A stretch of DNA of 64,000 bases. Origin: HGM04593 sp045591315. Lineage in GTDB: Bacteria; Bacteroidota; Bacteroidia; Bacteroidales; Bacteroidaceae. Both the position numbers and the translations under genes were made by a program. The notes under the pieces are model-generated. The model was not told the origin of the DNA and searched no databases. It was given only the letters and a program-made list of their open reading frames with translations. Where the stretch lies: assembly GCA_045591315.1 (NCBI GenBank), contig JAZNSN010000026.1, positions 62,001 through 126,000 of the forward strand. Reading direction: 5' to 3'. Shown here in pieces: positions 34,323-44,226 of this stretch (within the stretch, counting starts at the first letter, position 1; every line of letters starts with the position of its first letter).

Positions 34323-35750
34323 ATGGGAAAGCATACTACATATACACAGACACAGGAACAGACACTTGCGCAGACTCTCTCGCCTCAACAGCTGCTTGCA
34401 GTGCAGCTTCTGGAGCTTACGACGGTTGAGATAGAGGATCGTGTGCGAAGCGAGATTATGGATAATCCCGCTCTGGAGCCCGTGGAGCATGACGAAGAAG
34501 GCGATGTCGGAAAAAGCAGTGAAGAACTGTTAGAGGCTCTCTCTATGGACTGCGATGACGATTACAGCGGCAATGAGGATATTCAACCAGTTTCGGGAGG
34601 TGGCTATTGGAATGATATTCCTATAGGTGATACCCTCTCGTTTGGAGATACTCTGATGGAACAGTTGGGCGAGTGTTCTCTTACGCCGGTCGAAAGAGCT
34701 GTCGGGGAGTATATAATAGGCTCGCTTGACGAGGACGGTCTTCTTCGCAAGTCCTTGCAGGAGATAGAGGATGAACTTCTTGTATATAATGGAGTAGATG
34801 CCAATGAAGATATAATTATTTCTGTTCTATCAAAGATACAATCCTTTGAACCGGCTGGCATTGCCGCCCGTGATCTGCAGGAGTGCCTTCTTTTGCAGTT
34901 GGCACGTATGGATTCGGGCAAGGATGTCGCGCTTAGCAAGGAGATTGTTTCCAATCATTACGACGATTTTGCAGGAAAGCGTTGGGATCAGATAGCCGAC
35001 AAGATAGGCATAGGCAAGGAAGAGTGCCGTGATGCGATAGCCGATATCATACGCCTTAACCCGCGTCCAGGCGCTTCGCTTTCCGAAAATGTTGGCTTCA
35101 GCCGCCAGCAGATAGTGCCCGACTTTCTGCTCGATGTGAGTGATGATATGGTGTCCGTTGCTTTGAACAATGCCCATGTTCCATCGTTGAAGGTCAGTGA
35201 CAGCTATATGCAGATGCTTGAAGAACATGTATCCGGCAACAGTGGCGAGCAGAAGGACGCTGCGCTTTTCCTTAAGCAAAAGATAGACTTGGCAAGAGGC
35301 TTTATAACAGCTGTGCAGCAACGTGAGCAGACGATGCTCTCTACGATGCGTGCCATAGCGTCGAAGCAGAAGGAGTTCTTCCTCAGTGGAGGCGATGAAG
35401 CCTTTCTTAAGCCGATGATACTTGAAGACATTGCAAAAATGACAGGCTACGACATATCAACTATATCACGCGTAGGCAACAGCAAATATGTCCAGGTCCC
35501 TTGGGGCATTTATCAGCTTAAGTATTTTTTCAGTGACGGTGTAGTGAAGGATGACGGCTCGAAACAGTCGGTGTATGAGCTTTTCCGTATCCTGCGCGAA
35601 CTTGTCGATAACGAGGACAAGGCTTCACCTTTGACCGACCTGTCATTGCAGGAAGAACTTGCGTCTATGGGGTACAGCATAGCACGGCGTACAGTTGCCA
35701 AATACCGTGAACAGCTTGGCATTCCTGTCGCAAGGTTGCGTAAGGAGTAA
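34323..35750 (+). CDS. rpoN: RNA polymerase sigma-54 factor
   Basis: 475 residues from the ATG at 34323; a TTG three codons earlier is less likely. The N-terminal activator-interacting region is Gln/Leu rich (QTLAQTLSPQQLLAVQLLEL, about 12-31), followed by an acidic region II, the core-binding domain (about 110-270), a helix-turn-helix (about 360-385), and the RpoN box ARRTVAKYREQLGIP near the C-terminus. Sigma-54 directs polymerase to -24/-12 promoters and needs AAA+ activators, none of which is in this window. It is co-transcribed with the upstream kinase and perhaps the downstream esterase. Confidence 0.95.
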   Translation: MGKHTTYTQTQEQTLAQTLSPQQLLAVQLLELTTVEIEDRVRSEIMDNPALEPVEHDEEGDVGKSSEELLEALSMDCDDDYSGNEDIQPVSGGGYWNDIPIGDTLSFGDTLMEQLGECSLTPVERAVGEYIIGSLDEDGLLRKSLQEIEDELLVYNGVDANEDIIISVLSKIQSFEPAGIAARDLQECLLLQLARMDSGKDVALSKEIVSNHYDDFAGKRWDQIADKIGIGKEECRDAIADIIRLNPRPGASLSENVGFSRQQIVPDFLLDVSDDMVSVALNNAHVPSLKVSDSYMQMLEEHVSGNSGEQKDAALFLKQKIDLARGFITAVQQREQTMLSTMRAIASKQKEFFLSGGDEAFLKPMILEDIAKMTGYDISTISRVGNSKYVQVPWGIYQLKYFFSDGVVKDDGSKQSVYELFRILRELVDNEDKASPLTDLSLQEELASMGYSIARRTVAKYREQLGIPVARLRKE

Positions 35751-35767
35751 TTGAAATATAAAAAAAG

Positions 35768-36625
35768 ATGAAACGTTGTTTTACAATGATTCTATTTCTG
35801 GCTGCAGCTATGATGCGTCTGGCGGCTCAGGAAACATATCCTGCTCTTCTTGAATATGAGATGCAGAGCAAGGTGTTGGGGTGTGCAAAGAAGTACTGCA
35901 TATACCTTCCGGCAGGTTATGGAGAGAAGGAAAAAGAGTTTCCGGTGCTGTATCTTCTGCATGGACTTACCGACACTCACACTGCATGGCGCGACAAGGG
36001 AAATGTGGCAAATATTGCGACAGAGATATTTGCAGCAGGCAAGGCTGTTGAGATGGTTATTGTAATGCCCGATGCCGGAACTTCGTTTGACGGCTATTTC
36101 AATGCGTCCGGCTGGCAATATGAGGACTTTTTCTTTCAGGAATTCGTTCCGCATGTCGAAGAAAAGTACCGTATAATAGGCGACAGACAGCACCGTGCCA
36201 TTGCCGGTCTCTCTATGGGTGGAGGCGGCACAACCGGCTATGCCTTGCGTCATAGCGGCATGTTTTCCAGTGCGTATGCCATGAGTGCCCTTATGGGAAT
36301 GGTTGAAAACAGCTGGATTAGCCATGACCCGAATAGCCGCAGAGTGGCATTCATGCGCAGTGTCATAGACAATAACAATATAGAATTCGTGAAGAGTGCT
36401 ACGGAGCAGCAGTGCAGGGATATTGCAACTGTGCGTTGGTTCATTGATGTCGGTGATGACGATTTTCTTTTCGACAACAATATGGATTTTATAAAGGAGA
36501 TGCGCAAGAAACGTATTCCTTACCAGTTGCGTGTACGTGACGGCGGACATACATGGCAATATTGGCAGGAGGCTTTGAGAATGGCACTTCCGTTCGTTTC
36601 CGAGGGTTTCGGAACAACGCAGTGA
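35768..36625 (+). CDS. Secreted esterase, esterase D/feruloyl esterase-like alpha/beta hydrolase
   Basis: 285 residues. A signal peptide (about 1-21, ending RLAAQ) is followed by an alpha/beta hydrolase fold: oxyanion segment VLYLLHGLTDTHTAW, nucleophile elbow GLSMGGGG (Ser about 146), and a C-terminal catalytic His in GGHTWQYWQEAL. The family (Pfam Esterase) includes feruloyl and acetyl-xylan esterases, often fused or close to polysaccharide-degrading genes. No such genes are adjacent here, so the substrate is unknown. It starts 17 bases after rpoN and may be in the same transcript. Confidence 0.88.
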   Translation: MKRCFTMILFLAAAMMRLAAQETYPALLEYEMQSKVLGCAKKYCIYLPAGYGEKEKEFPVLYLLHGLTDTHTAWRDKGNVANIATEIFAAGKAVEMVIVMPDAGTSFDGYFNASGWQYEDFFFQEFVPHVEEKYRIIGDRQHRAIAGLSMGGGGTTGYALRHSGMFSSAYAMSALMGMVENSWISHDPNSRRVAFMRSVIDNNNIEFVKSATEQQCRDIATVRWFIDVGDDDFLFDNNMDFIKEMRKKRIPYQLRVRDGGHTWQYWQEALRMALPFVSEGFGTTQ

Positions 36626-36652
36626 ACTGCTCTTCTTAAAAATTATATATTC

Positions 36653-36684
36653 TTTGCCTTTTTGCAAAAATAACAGTAAATTTG
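36653..36684 (+). promoter_or_regulatory. Promoter of fbp
   Basis: TTTG (36653-36656), 20 bases, then TAAATTTG (36677-36684). It gives a leader of about 58 bases. Confidence 0.7.
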
Positions 36685-36748
36685 CGGTAATAGGTCAAAT
36701 TAGGGGTAGTGTGCCGTCATACGGTGTCTGCCTGTAAAGAATAGATAT

Positions 36749-38740
36749 ATGTCAAAACCGCAAGTAACACTCGAAGAGGTTAAGGAAGATATTCGCTATC
36801 TTCGTCTGCTGGCACGTGATTTTCCTACAGTGCCGAGCGTGACAACCGAGATTATAAATCTTGAGGCGATATTGCATTTGCCCAAGCCTACAGAGCACTT
36901 CCTGGCCGATCTTCATGGCGAGCATGAGGCGTTCCAGCATATTCTGCGTAACGCATCGGGCAACATCAAACGAAAAGTAAACGAGCTTTTCGGGAATACG
37001 ATAACGGAAGAGGAGAAGAAGGACCTCTGTACTCTTATCTACTATCCCGAAGAGAAACTCAAACTGGTACGTCAGTCGCAGCAGAATCTCGAAGAGTACT
37101 ATGTAAGTTCGCTGAACCGTCTTATAGTCGTATGCCGCAATGTGTCATCGAAATATACACGTTCCAAAGTGCGCAAGAGCCTTCCTGAGGAGTATGCCTA
37201 TATCATCGAGGAACTTATGCACGAAGCCAATGATTTCCAGAACAAGCAGGCATACTTCAGCGTAATTATACAGACAATCATCGGGACAGGACGTGCTGGC
37301 CATTTCATAACAGCATTGTGCTATCTCATCCAGCGTCTGGTTATCGACCGTCTGCATATTCTGGGCGACATATTCGATCGTGGACCCGGTGCACATCATA
37401 TAATGGATGCACTCTGCGAGTACCATCATCTTGATATAACATGGGGAAACCATGATGTGCTATGGATGGGTGCGGCAGCAGGCTGCCGCTGCTGTATCGC
37501 AAGCGTGCTGCGTCTCTCGCTCCGCGATGCCAATATGACAACCTTAGAAGACGGCTATGCAATAAATATGGTTCCTCTTGCAACATTTGCCATGGAGCAG
37601 TATGCCGATGACCCATGCGAGATTTACCAGCCTCGCGTCGATGAGGAACGCACGAATTTCAACGAGAAAGATGTGCGCCTGATAGCACAGATGCACAAGG
37701 CAATATCCGTCATCGAGTTCAAATTGTCGGGACAGATAGCAATGGATCATCCCGAATGGGGAATGAAGGACCGTTGTCTCATGGAGTTCATAGACAAGAA
37801 GCGTGGCATTATAACCATAGAGGGCAAGGAGTATGAGATGAAGGACAAGCTATGGCCTACGCTCGACCCGAACAACCCTTATGCCCTTACTCCTGAAGAA
37901 CAGGATGTCATAGACCGTCTGCGTCACTCATTCATGCGCAGCGAGCGTTTGCAGAATCATGTCAACTGCTTGCTTATGCGTGGCGGAATGTATGTCATAT
38001 ACAACTCGAACCTGATGTTCCACGCCGCAGTACCCATTAACGAAGACGGCTCAATGCGCGAGGTCGTGTTCGACGGTGTGCCGGTTAAAGGAAAGGAATT
38101 GCTCAAGAAGGTTGAGCGCATGGCACGTACTGCATTCGACAATGATGTCGCTCCGGAGGTGCGCAACAGATATGCCGATTTCTTCTGGTACCTGTGGTGC
38201 GGTCCGGAATCACCCCTTTTCGGAAAGGCGAGAATGGCCACGTTCGAGCGTTACCTTCTCGATGACAAGGAGGTACAGAAGGAGCCAAAGGGGTGGTACT
38301 ATATCCTGCGCGACAATCCCGACGTGTGCGACCGCATACTCGATGAGTTCGGTGTCAAGGGCAATCACCGCCATATAATCAACGGGCACGTTCCCGTGCG
38401 TGTGTTCAAGGGAGAGACCCCGATAAAGGCCGGTGGCCGTCTTATGGTAATCGACGGAGGTTTCTCCAAGATATACCATAACAGGACCGGTATAGCCGGA
38501 TACACACTTGTATATCATAGCCGAGGTTTTGAACTCGTGCAGCTTACACCGTTTACCTCAACCGAGGAGGCGGTCCTGAACGGTACGGACATTCACGGTA
38601 CTATAAATATCGTCGAAATGGTAGGGGAGCGTGAGAAGGTACGTGATACCGATATAGGCCGTGGCATAATGGTCAAGATTGCCGACCTTGAACGTCTTCT
38701 TTATGCCTACCGCAAAGGCGTGATAAAGGAGAGACCTTGA
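36749..38740 (+). CDS. fbp: Fructose-1,6-bisphosphatase class III
   Basis: 663 residues, normal for the class III enzyme of Firmicutes and Bacteroidetes. It is a calcineurin-like metallophosphatase with FLADLHGEHEAFQ (about 51), GDIFDRGPGAHHIMD (about 208) and WGNHDVLWMG (about 231) as metal-binding motifs, and a C-terminal IINGHVPV segment. It hydrolyses fructose 1,6-bisphosphate in gluconeogenesis. It has its own promoter, and purE follows 36 bases downstream. Confidence 0.95.
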   Translation: MSKPQVTLEEVKEDIRYLRLLARDFPTVPSVTTEIINLEAILHLPKPTEHFLADLHGEHEAFQHILRNASGNIKRKVNELFGNTITEEEKKDLCTLIYYPEEKLKLVRQSQQNLEEYYVSSLNRLIVVCRNVSSKYTRSKVRKSLPEEYAYIIEELMHEANDFQNKQAYFSVIIQTIIGTGRAGHFITALCYLIQRLVIDRLHILGDIFDRGPGAHHIMDALCEYHHLDITWGNHDVLWMGAAAGCRCCIASVLRLSLRDANMTTLEDGYAINMVPLATFAMEQYADDPCEIYQPRVDEERTNFNEKDVRLIAQMHKAISVIEFKLSGQIAMDHPEWGMKDRCLMEFIDKKRGIITIEGKEYEMKDKLWPTLDPNNPYALTPEEQDVIDRLRHSFMRSERLQNHVNCLLMRGGMYVIYNSNLMFHAAVPINEDGSMREVVFDGVPVKGKELLKKVERMARTAFDNDVAPEVRNRYADFFWYLWCGPESPLFGKARMATFERYLLDDKEVQKEPKGWYYILRDNPDVCDRILDEFGVKGNHRHIINGHVPVRVFKGETPIKAGGRLMVIDGGFSKIYHNRTGIAGYTLVYHSRGFELVQLTPFTSTEEAVLNGTDIHGTINIVEMVGEREKVRDTDIGRGIMVKIADLERLLYAYRKGVIKERP

Positions 38741-38776
38741 TATTCCCGAATATTAACATCTTAGAAAATCAGAACA

Positions 38777-39283
38777 ATGAAAGCAATAGTAAGCGTTATA
38801 ATGGGAAGCACATCCGACCTTCCCGTGATGAAGAAAGCAACGGATTTCCTTAACGAGATGAAGGTGCCGTTCGAGGTAAATGCTCTGTCGGCTCATCGTA
38901 CTCCGGAGGCGGTAGAAGCCTTTTCAAAGGGAGCAAAGGAACGGGGCGTAAAAATCATTATAGCAGCAGCCGGCATGGCGGCTCATCTTCCGGGCGTAAT
39001 TGCTGCAAGCACCACGTTGCCGGTAATAGGTGTACCTATCAACAGCACCCTTGACGGTATGGATGCTCTATTGGCGATTGTACAGATGCCTCCGGGCATT
39101 CCGGTTGCTACAGTGGGTGTGAACGCATCGCTCAATGCGGCAATACTTGCTGTGGAGATGCTTTCGCTCGCCGATGCAGAGCTGGCAGAGCGTTTGGCCG
39201 CATACAAGGAGAATCTCAAGAAGAAGATAGAGAAGGCCAACGAGGACCTTAAAGAACTGCAGTATGAGTACAAGACAAACTGA
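38777..39283 (+). CDS. purE: N5-carboxyaminoimidazole ribonucleotide mutase
   Basis: 168 residues, class I PurE size. VSVIMGSTSDLPVMKKA (about 5-21), ALSAHRTPE (about 37-45), AAAGMAAHLPGV and GMDALLAIVQMPPGIPVATV are family signatures. It converts N5-CAIR to CAIR in purine synthesis. The C-terminal 35 residues are Lys/Glu rich and helical, a little longer than in E. coli. Its last 20 bases overlap the start of ispG in another frame. Confidence 0.94.
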   Translation: MKAIVSVIMGSTSDLPVMKKATDFLNEMKVPFEVNALSAHRTPEAVEAFSKGAKERGVKIIIAAAGMAAHLPGVIAASTTLPVIGVPINSTLDGMDALLAIVQMPPGIPVATVGVNASLNAAILAVEMLSLADAELAERLAAYKENLKKKIEKANEDLKELQYEYKTN

Positions 39284-41003
39284 AATAAATCTCTTCAACT
39301 ACTCCCGACGCAAGAGTGTCGAGGTTAAGGTTGGCGGTGTAGCAATAGGTTATGGCAATCCGGTGCGGGTTCAGTCCATGACGAATACCAGCACTATGGA
39401 TACCGACGGCAGTGTGGAGCAGGTGTTGCGCATTGTCGGGAAAGGCGGAGAACTTGTGCGCCTTACTACTCAGGGTAACCGCGAAGCGGTGAACATGGGC
39501 AGCATAAAGGAGCAGCTCAAGGCTCGTGGCTGCAATGTCCCTCTTGTTGCCGATGTGCACTTCAATGCATCTGTTGCCGACACGGCAGCGAGGTATGCCG
39601 ATAAAGTGCGCGTCAATCCGGGCAACTATGTCGATGCTGCGCGTACATTCAAGCAGATAGACTATACCGATGCTGAGTATGCCGACGAACTGAAACGTCT
39701 CCGTGAGCGTTTTGTCGCTTTCCTCGATATATGCAAGGCCGAGGGAAAGGCTGTGCGTGTAGGTGTGAACCACGGCTCTCTCAGCGACCGTATAATGAGC
39801 CGTTACGGTGATACACCGTCGGGTGTTGTCGAGTCATGTATGGAGTTCCTGCGTATATGCCGTGATGAGCAGTTCAACGATGTTGTTGTATCAATAAAGA
39901 CCAGCAACACCTCAATGATGGTGACGACGGTGCGCCGTCTTGTGCGTGTAATGGCCGAGGAGGGGATATCCTATCCGTTGCATCTTGGCGTAACCGAAGC
40001 CGGCGATGCCGAGGACGGCCGTATAAAGAGTGCTGTCGGTATCGGTGCATTGCTTGCCGACGGTATTGGTGATACGCTCCGCGTGTCACTTGCCGAGGCT
40101 CCCGAAAACGAGATACCGGTAGCAAAAGAACTGGCCGGCTATGTTACATTGCGTGAGGGGCAACCATTGATAGATGCTGCCGTTGCTCCATGTTTCGATT
40201 ATGAGGAACCTCAGCGCAGAGCAACTTTAGCGGTGGGTATTGTCGGTGGCAAGAATCTCCCTGTTGTTGTCGGCGGTGCTGTAACTGATGCCGATATTGC
40301 ACCTGATTTCATCGCAGGTGAACTGGAGATGCTTTCATTGGATAGTGCTTCCGACGGTGCTTTTGTAGCTGTTGCATACAGTGACCTCACTCCCGATAAT
40401 ATTGCCAGGATAAAATCGCTCAAGAATATTGTACTGGTAGCATCATCCCGGCATGTCAATGCCGTTGGCGAGTTGCGCGCAGTTGTGCATAGGCTTATGA
40501 TTGAGGATATCCAGGCTCCTGTAATCGTGCGCCGGGCATATAACGAGGAGAGCATAGAAACTCTTCGCATAAAGGCTGCTGCCGATTTGGGAGTATTGCT
40601 CATTGACGGTCTTGTTGACGGTCTGTGGATTGAGAATCCTTCGGGCACGGCTGCCGAACTGAACTCAATAATGTTCGGTATTCTTCAGGCGACACGTGCC
40701 CGCATAAGCAAGACAGAATATATCGCATGTCCGGGATGCGGCCGTACCATGTACGACCTTCAGGGTACATTGGCGCGCATCAAGGCTGCTACAGCTCATC
40801 TCAAGGGGCTCAAGATTGGTGTCATGGGATGCATCGTGAACGGTCCGGGTGAAATGGCCGATGCCGATTACGGCTACGTCGGTGCTGCCAGAGGCAAGGT
40901 TTCGCTTTATCGCAAGAAAGAGTGCGTAGAGAAGAATATCCCGGAAGATGAGGCTATCAAGCGTCTTCTGGAACTGATAGAGAACGACAAGAGAAGTAAG
41001 TGA
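39264..41003 (+). CDS. ispG: (E)-4-hydroxy-3-methylbut-2-enyl-diphosphate synthase, long form
   Basis: 579 residues. The N-terminal TIM barrel begins after the ATG (RKSVEVKVGGVAIGYGNPV; VQSMTNTSTMDT at about 33-44). The C-terminal 4Fe-4S domain has CPGCGRTMYDL and GCIVNGPGEMADADYGYVG (about 490-540), with the three Cys ligands intact. It has the extra middle domain of the plant-like form, absent from the roughly 370-residue E. coli protein. It makes HMBPP in the MEP pathway. The start overlaps purE by 20 bases. Confidence 0.94.
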   Translation: MSTRQTEINLFNYSRRKSVEVKVGGVAIGYGNPVRVQSMTNTSTMDTDGSVEQVLRIVGKGGELVRLTTQGNREAVNMGSIKEQLKARGCNVPLVADVHFNASVADTAARYADKVRVNPGNYVDAARTFKQIDYTDAEYADELKRLRERFVAFLDICKAEGKAVRVGVNHGSLSDRIMSRYGDTPSGVVESCMEFLRICRDEQFNDVVVSIKTSNTSMMVTTVRRLVRVMAEEGISYPLHLGVTEAGDAEDGRIKSAVGIGALLADGIGDTLRVSLAEAPENEIPVAKELAGYVTLREGQPLIDAAVAPCFDYEEPQRRATLAVGIVGGKNLPVVVGGAVTDADIAPDFIAGELEMLSLDSASDGAFVAVAYSDLTPDNIARIKSLKNIVLVASSRHVNAVGELRAVVHRLMIEDIQAPVIVRRAYNEESIETLRIKAAADLGVLLIDGLVDGLWIENPSGTAAELNSIMFGILQATRARISKTEYIACPGCGRTMYDLQGTLARIKAATAHLKGLKIGVMGCIVNGPGEMADADYGYVGAARGKVSLYRKKECVEKNIPEDEAIKRLLELIENDKRSK

Positions 41004-41026
41004 AACCTTTGACCGGGTTTACATCT

Positions 41027-41052
41027 AACAGGCTGACCTAGGTCAGCCTGTT
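41027..41052. terminator. Bidirectional terminator between ispG and the sigma factor gene
   Basis: AACAGGCTGACC and GGTCAGCCTGTT form a perfect 12-bp stem with a two-base centre, followed by TTTATTTA. The convergent sigma factor gene stops right beside it. Confidence 0.8.
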
Positions 41053-41053
41053 T

Positions 41054-41557
41054 TTATTTATAGTCCTTCAGCAGTCTCTGCAACTGTTGTCTGGTGAAGA
41101 ATATCCTGCTTTTTACAGTGCCTAGCGGCAACCCTAGCTTCTCGGCTATCTCCCGATACTTGAATCCCGAAATGTGCATCAAGAACGGAATGCGGTATTC
41201 ACGTGGCAGGCTATGTACGACACGGTATATCTCCTTGCTGTCGTAGTTGTTCTCTGTGGTGTAGTTCTCCAGCTCGTGCGGCTGGTTTATGTGGAATAGG
41301 TTGTCTGTATGGTCAACAAAGGTCTGGTCACGTATCTCCTTCCTGTAGTTGTTGATGAAGATGTTGCGCATTATGGTATATACCCATCCTTTGAAGTTCG
41401 TGTCGGGTGTATATTTGTCCATGTTGGCAAGTGCCTTCAATGACGTCTCCTGCAACAAATCATTCGCTTCTTCCTTGTCTGCCGTCAGCTTGTAGGCGAA
41501 GCGTTGCAGCTCCGACTGTACTTCAAGCAGGTCTCTCCTAAACTTTGCAGTATCCAC
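41054..41557 (-). CDS. ECF-type RNA polymerase sigma factor
   Basis: 167 residues. Sigma-70 region 2 (about 10-78; ANDLLQETSLKALANMDKY, FKGWVYTIMRNIFINNYRK) and region 4 (about 110-165; LPREYRIPFLMHISGFKYREIAEKLGLPLGTVKSR). The start must be GTG at 41557: no ATG occurs before the conserved region and a stop codon lies 11 codons upstream. No anti-sigma factor gene is adjacent, so this belongs to the lone Bacteroidetes ECF type. The regulon cannot be told from the sequence. Confidence 0.9.
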   Translation of the reverse strand: MDTAKFRRDLLEVQSELQRFAYKLTADKEEANDLLQETSLKALANMDKYTPDTNFKGWVYTIMRNIFINNYRKEIRDQTFVDHTDNLFHINQPHELENYTTENNYDSKEIYRVVHSLPREYRIPFLMHISGFKYREIAEKLGLPLGTVKSRIFFTRQQLQRLLKDYK

Positions 41558-41652
41558 TTTGTTGTCTTTTTGTAGTTCCGGCCCATTGCTTCAGGGCATG
41601 AATATATAACAATAATGGATGCTGTTTTGTTCTTTTTTATTGCAAATATCTG

Positions 41653-44091
41653 TCAGATATTTGCAATGCGCATGATGTCGGCAAATACACCTGCTGCCGT
41701 TACACCTGCACCTGCACCGTATCCCTGTATCAGCATAGGATACTCCTTGTATCTCTCGGTTGTGAGGAGTATGATATTATTGCTGCCTTCGAGGTGGTAG
41801 AACGGGTGACGTTCGTTTACCTTGCATAGCGAAACGCTTCCCTTACCGTTCTCGTACTTGGCAATGAAGCGCCAATGTTTCTTTTCTGCAACAAGTTCTC
41901 TGCGCTCCTTCTCGAACAGTTCGTCAAGTTGTGGAAGCTCTGCCCAGAAGTTCTCAAGCGTTCCTTCGAAGAGTTCCTGCGGAATGAACAGATTGGCCTC
42001 GACGTCGCTCTGCTCAATGGCATGTCCAGCCTCTCGTGCAAGGATTACAAGCTTTCTTATGACATCCTTGCCGCAGAGATCTATGCGCGGGTCGGGCTCG
42101 CTGTAGCCCTTCTCTTGTGCAAGACGTACTGCCTCGCTCAAAGGTATGTCGCTGCTCAGTACATTGAATATGAAGTTCAGTGTACCGCTCAACACAGCCT
42201 CAATCTTCAGAATCTTGTCGCCGCTGTTGATGAGGTCGTTTATTGTGTTGATGATAGGAAGTCCTGCTCCTACATTTGTCTCAAACAGATATTTTATATT
42301 GCGCTGGCGCGCAATCTGCTTAAGGTTGCAGTATGTGGCGTAGTCTCCCGATGCCGCTATCTTGTTGGCAGCGACAACACTTACGTTGCGTGAGAGCAGG
42401 TCGCCGTATATCGATGCCACCTCGCCGTTGGCAGTACAATCTACGAACACCGAATTGAAGATGTTCATGCTTATTATCTCGTCGCGCAGGTTCATGATGT
42501 TGCTCTCCTTGCTCTCCATAAGGACTGCACGGTAGTTGTTGAGATCGAGTCCCTCGCGGTCGAATATTGCATGGCGGCTGTTGGCTATGCCCACAATGTT
42601 CAGCTTCAGTGAGTGCTCTTTCTTCAGCTTCTCCTGTTGGGATGCTATCTGCTCGATGAGGCTGCTGCCTACAGTTCCTATACCGCAGATGAAGAGGTTC
42701 AGAACCTTGTATTCCGAAAGGAAGAACGAGTCGTGGATTACATTAAGTGTTTTGCGCAGCAATCCCGATTCAATCACGAACGATATGTTTGTCTCCTGGC
42801 CGCCCTGAGCGCATGCAATGACGTTTATTCCGTTGCGTCCGAGTGTCTGGAACAGCTTGCCGATGATGCCGGCATTGTGACGCATGTTCTCTCCCACAAT
42901 GGCAACGGTAGAGAGGTCGCCGGTAGCTCTCACATTCTCCATGAGGCCCATTGAAATCTCCTTCTCGAACTCCTTGTTCAGGACCTCGCATGCTTTTGCC
43001 GAGTCGGCATGACGCAATCCGAGCGATGTGCTGTTCTCTGACGAAGCCTGGGCGACGAGGAACACGCTTATGTCGGCATTTGCAAGAGCGCGGAATATGC
43101 GGTGATTCACACCTACCACACCCACCATGCCAAGTCCCTGCACGGTAAGAAGGTCTGTATCATTGATGCTTGAGATTCCCTTGATCAAGCGTCCTTCGTC
43201 TTCGCTCTGCGCATCAATTACGGTGCCTTCACCTTCGGGGTTGAAAGTGTTCTTTATCTTTATAGGTATATTCGCTTTGAATACAGGGTAGATAGTAGGG
43301 GGATATACGACCTTTGCACCAAAGTTGCATAACTCTGTAGCCTCTACATAACTCAGATGTCTTATCGTATATGCATTGTTTATTACACGCGGGTCAGCTG
43401 TCATGAAGCCGTCAACATCGGTCCATATCTCCAGGCATCCAGCATTGAGCGTTGCTGCCAGTATGGCAGCTGTATAGTCGCTTCCTCCACGTCCCAGGTT
43501 TGTTATCTCTTCGCTCTCCTTGTCCTGGGCAATGAAACCTGGTACTACAATTATCCTTTCCTTGCTGCCGTCGAAGAAGTTGTGTATCAGCCTGTCTGTC
43601 TCTTCGCTTGCAAGGATATGCTTGCTGTGCTTTACCTCAGTCTTTATGAACTGGCGTGAGTTGTAGCGTACGGCACCGTCGATGAGCGCGGTAACGATGC
43701 GGCTAGATATTCTCTCGCCATAGCTTACTATGGTAGCTTCGCTTTTCGGGGTTATGTTGTTGATGAGGGCAAGACCCTGATAGATGTTGTCCAGCTCATT
43801 GAGCAACTTGTCAACATCCTGCAGCAATGCAATGCGTTTCCCATCATCGGGGATAATGCCTTCTATCAGTTCATGGTGGCGTGCAACTATCTGCCTGAAC
43901 TCTTCGTTGAAGGCCGGGTCGCCGTTTACGGCCAGCTGCGAGGTTTTTATGAGCTTGTCGGTTATGCCGCCAAGTGCCGATACTACGACAATCACGTTTT
44001 CCTTGTCTGCCGCAGTCTCAACAATGCTCTTGAGATTTAATATGCTATTGACGGAACCAACAGATGTACCGCCGAATTTCATCACTTTCAT
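41653..44091 (-). CDS. thrA: Bifunctional aspartokinase I/homoserine dehydrogenase I
   Basis: 812 residues. Aspartokinase domain (about 1-290; MKVMKFGGTSVGSV, GRGGSDYTAA), two ACT regulatory domains (about 315-455), then homoserine dehydrogenase (about 460-812; NLFICGIGTVGSSLIEQI, FETNVGAGLPIINTINDLI, GYSEPDPRIDLCGKDVIRKL). It catalyses steps one and three of the route from aspartate to threonine and methionine. Threonine feedback through the ACT domains is known for the family. An excellent promoter lies upstream. No leader-peptide attenuator is seen. Confidence 0.96.
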   Translation of the reverse strand: MKVMKFGGTSVGSVNSILNLKSIVETAADKENVIVVVSALGGITDKLIKTSQLAVNGDPAFNEEFRQIVARHHELIEGIIPDDGKRIALLQDVDKLLNELDNIYQGLALINNITPKSEATIVSYGERISSRIVTALIDGAVRYNSRQFIKTEVKHSKHILASEETDRLIHNFFDGSKERIIVVPGFIAQDKESEEITNLGRGGSDYTAAILAATLNAGCLEIWTDVDGFMTADPRVINNAYTIRHLSYVEATELCNFGAKVVYPPTIYPVFKANIPIKIKNTFNPEGEGTVIDAQSEDEGRLIKGISSINDTDLLTVQGLGMVGVVGVNHRIFRALANADISVFLVAQASSENSTSLGLRHADSAKACEVLNKEFEKEISMGLMENVRATGDLSTVAIVGENMRHNAGIIGKLFQTLGRNGINVIACAQGGQETNISFVIESGLLRKTLNVIHDSFFLSEYKVLNLFICGIGTVGSSLIEQIASQQEKLKKEHSLKLNIVGIANSRHAIFDREGLDLNNYRAVLMESKESNIMNLRDEIISMNIFNSVFVDCTANGEVASIYGDLLSRNVSVVAANKIAASGDYATYCNLKQIARQRNIKYLFETNVGAGLPIINTINDLINSGDKILKIEAVLSGTLNFIFNVLSSDIPLSEAVRLAQEKGYSEPDPRIDLCGKDVIRKLVILAREAGHAIEQSDVEANLFIPQELFEGTLENFWAELPQLDELFEKERRELVAEKKHWRFIAKYENGKGSVSLCKVNERHPFYHLEGSNNIILLTTERYKEYPMLIQGYGAGAGVTAAGVFADIMRIANI

Positions 44092-44128
44092 CAGTTCTTG
44101 CTTGAATTGTTTATTCGGTTAGAATCTG

Positions 44129-44158
44129 CAAATTTATCAAAATAACGTTAATCAGCAA
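44129..44158 (-). promoter_or_regulatory. Promoter of thrA
   Basis: On the minus strand, TTG (complement of 44156-44158), 19 bases, then TAAATTTG (complement of 44129-44136). Confidence 0.75.
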
Positions 44159-44226
44159 TGGACTTTGCGTATTTTGGGAAACTGTTTTAGAATTATTTAG
44201 AGATTGCTTGAGGTATATCTGTCGGG

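Noticed and set aside
41642..41664. Hairpin over the thrA stop codon as a terminator
   Set aside because: A 10-bp stem is present, but on the minus strand it is followed by A-rich, not T-rich, sequence, so it does not fit an intrinsic terminator.
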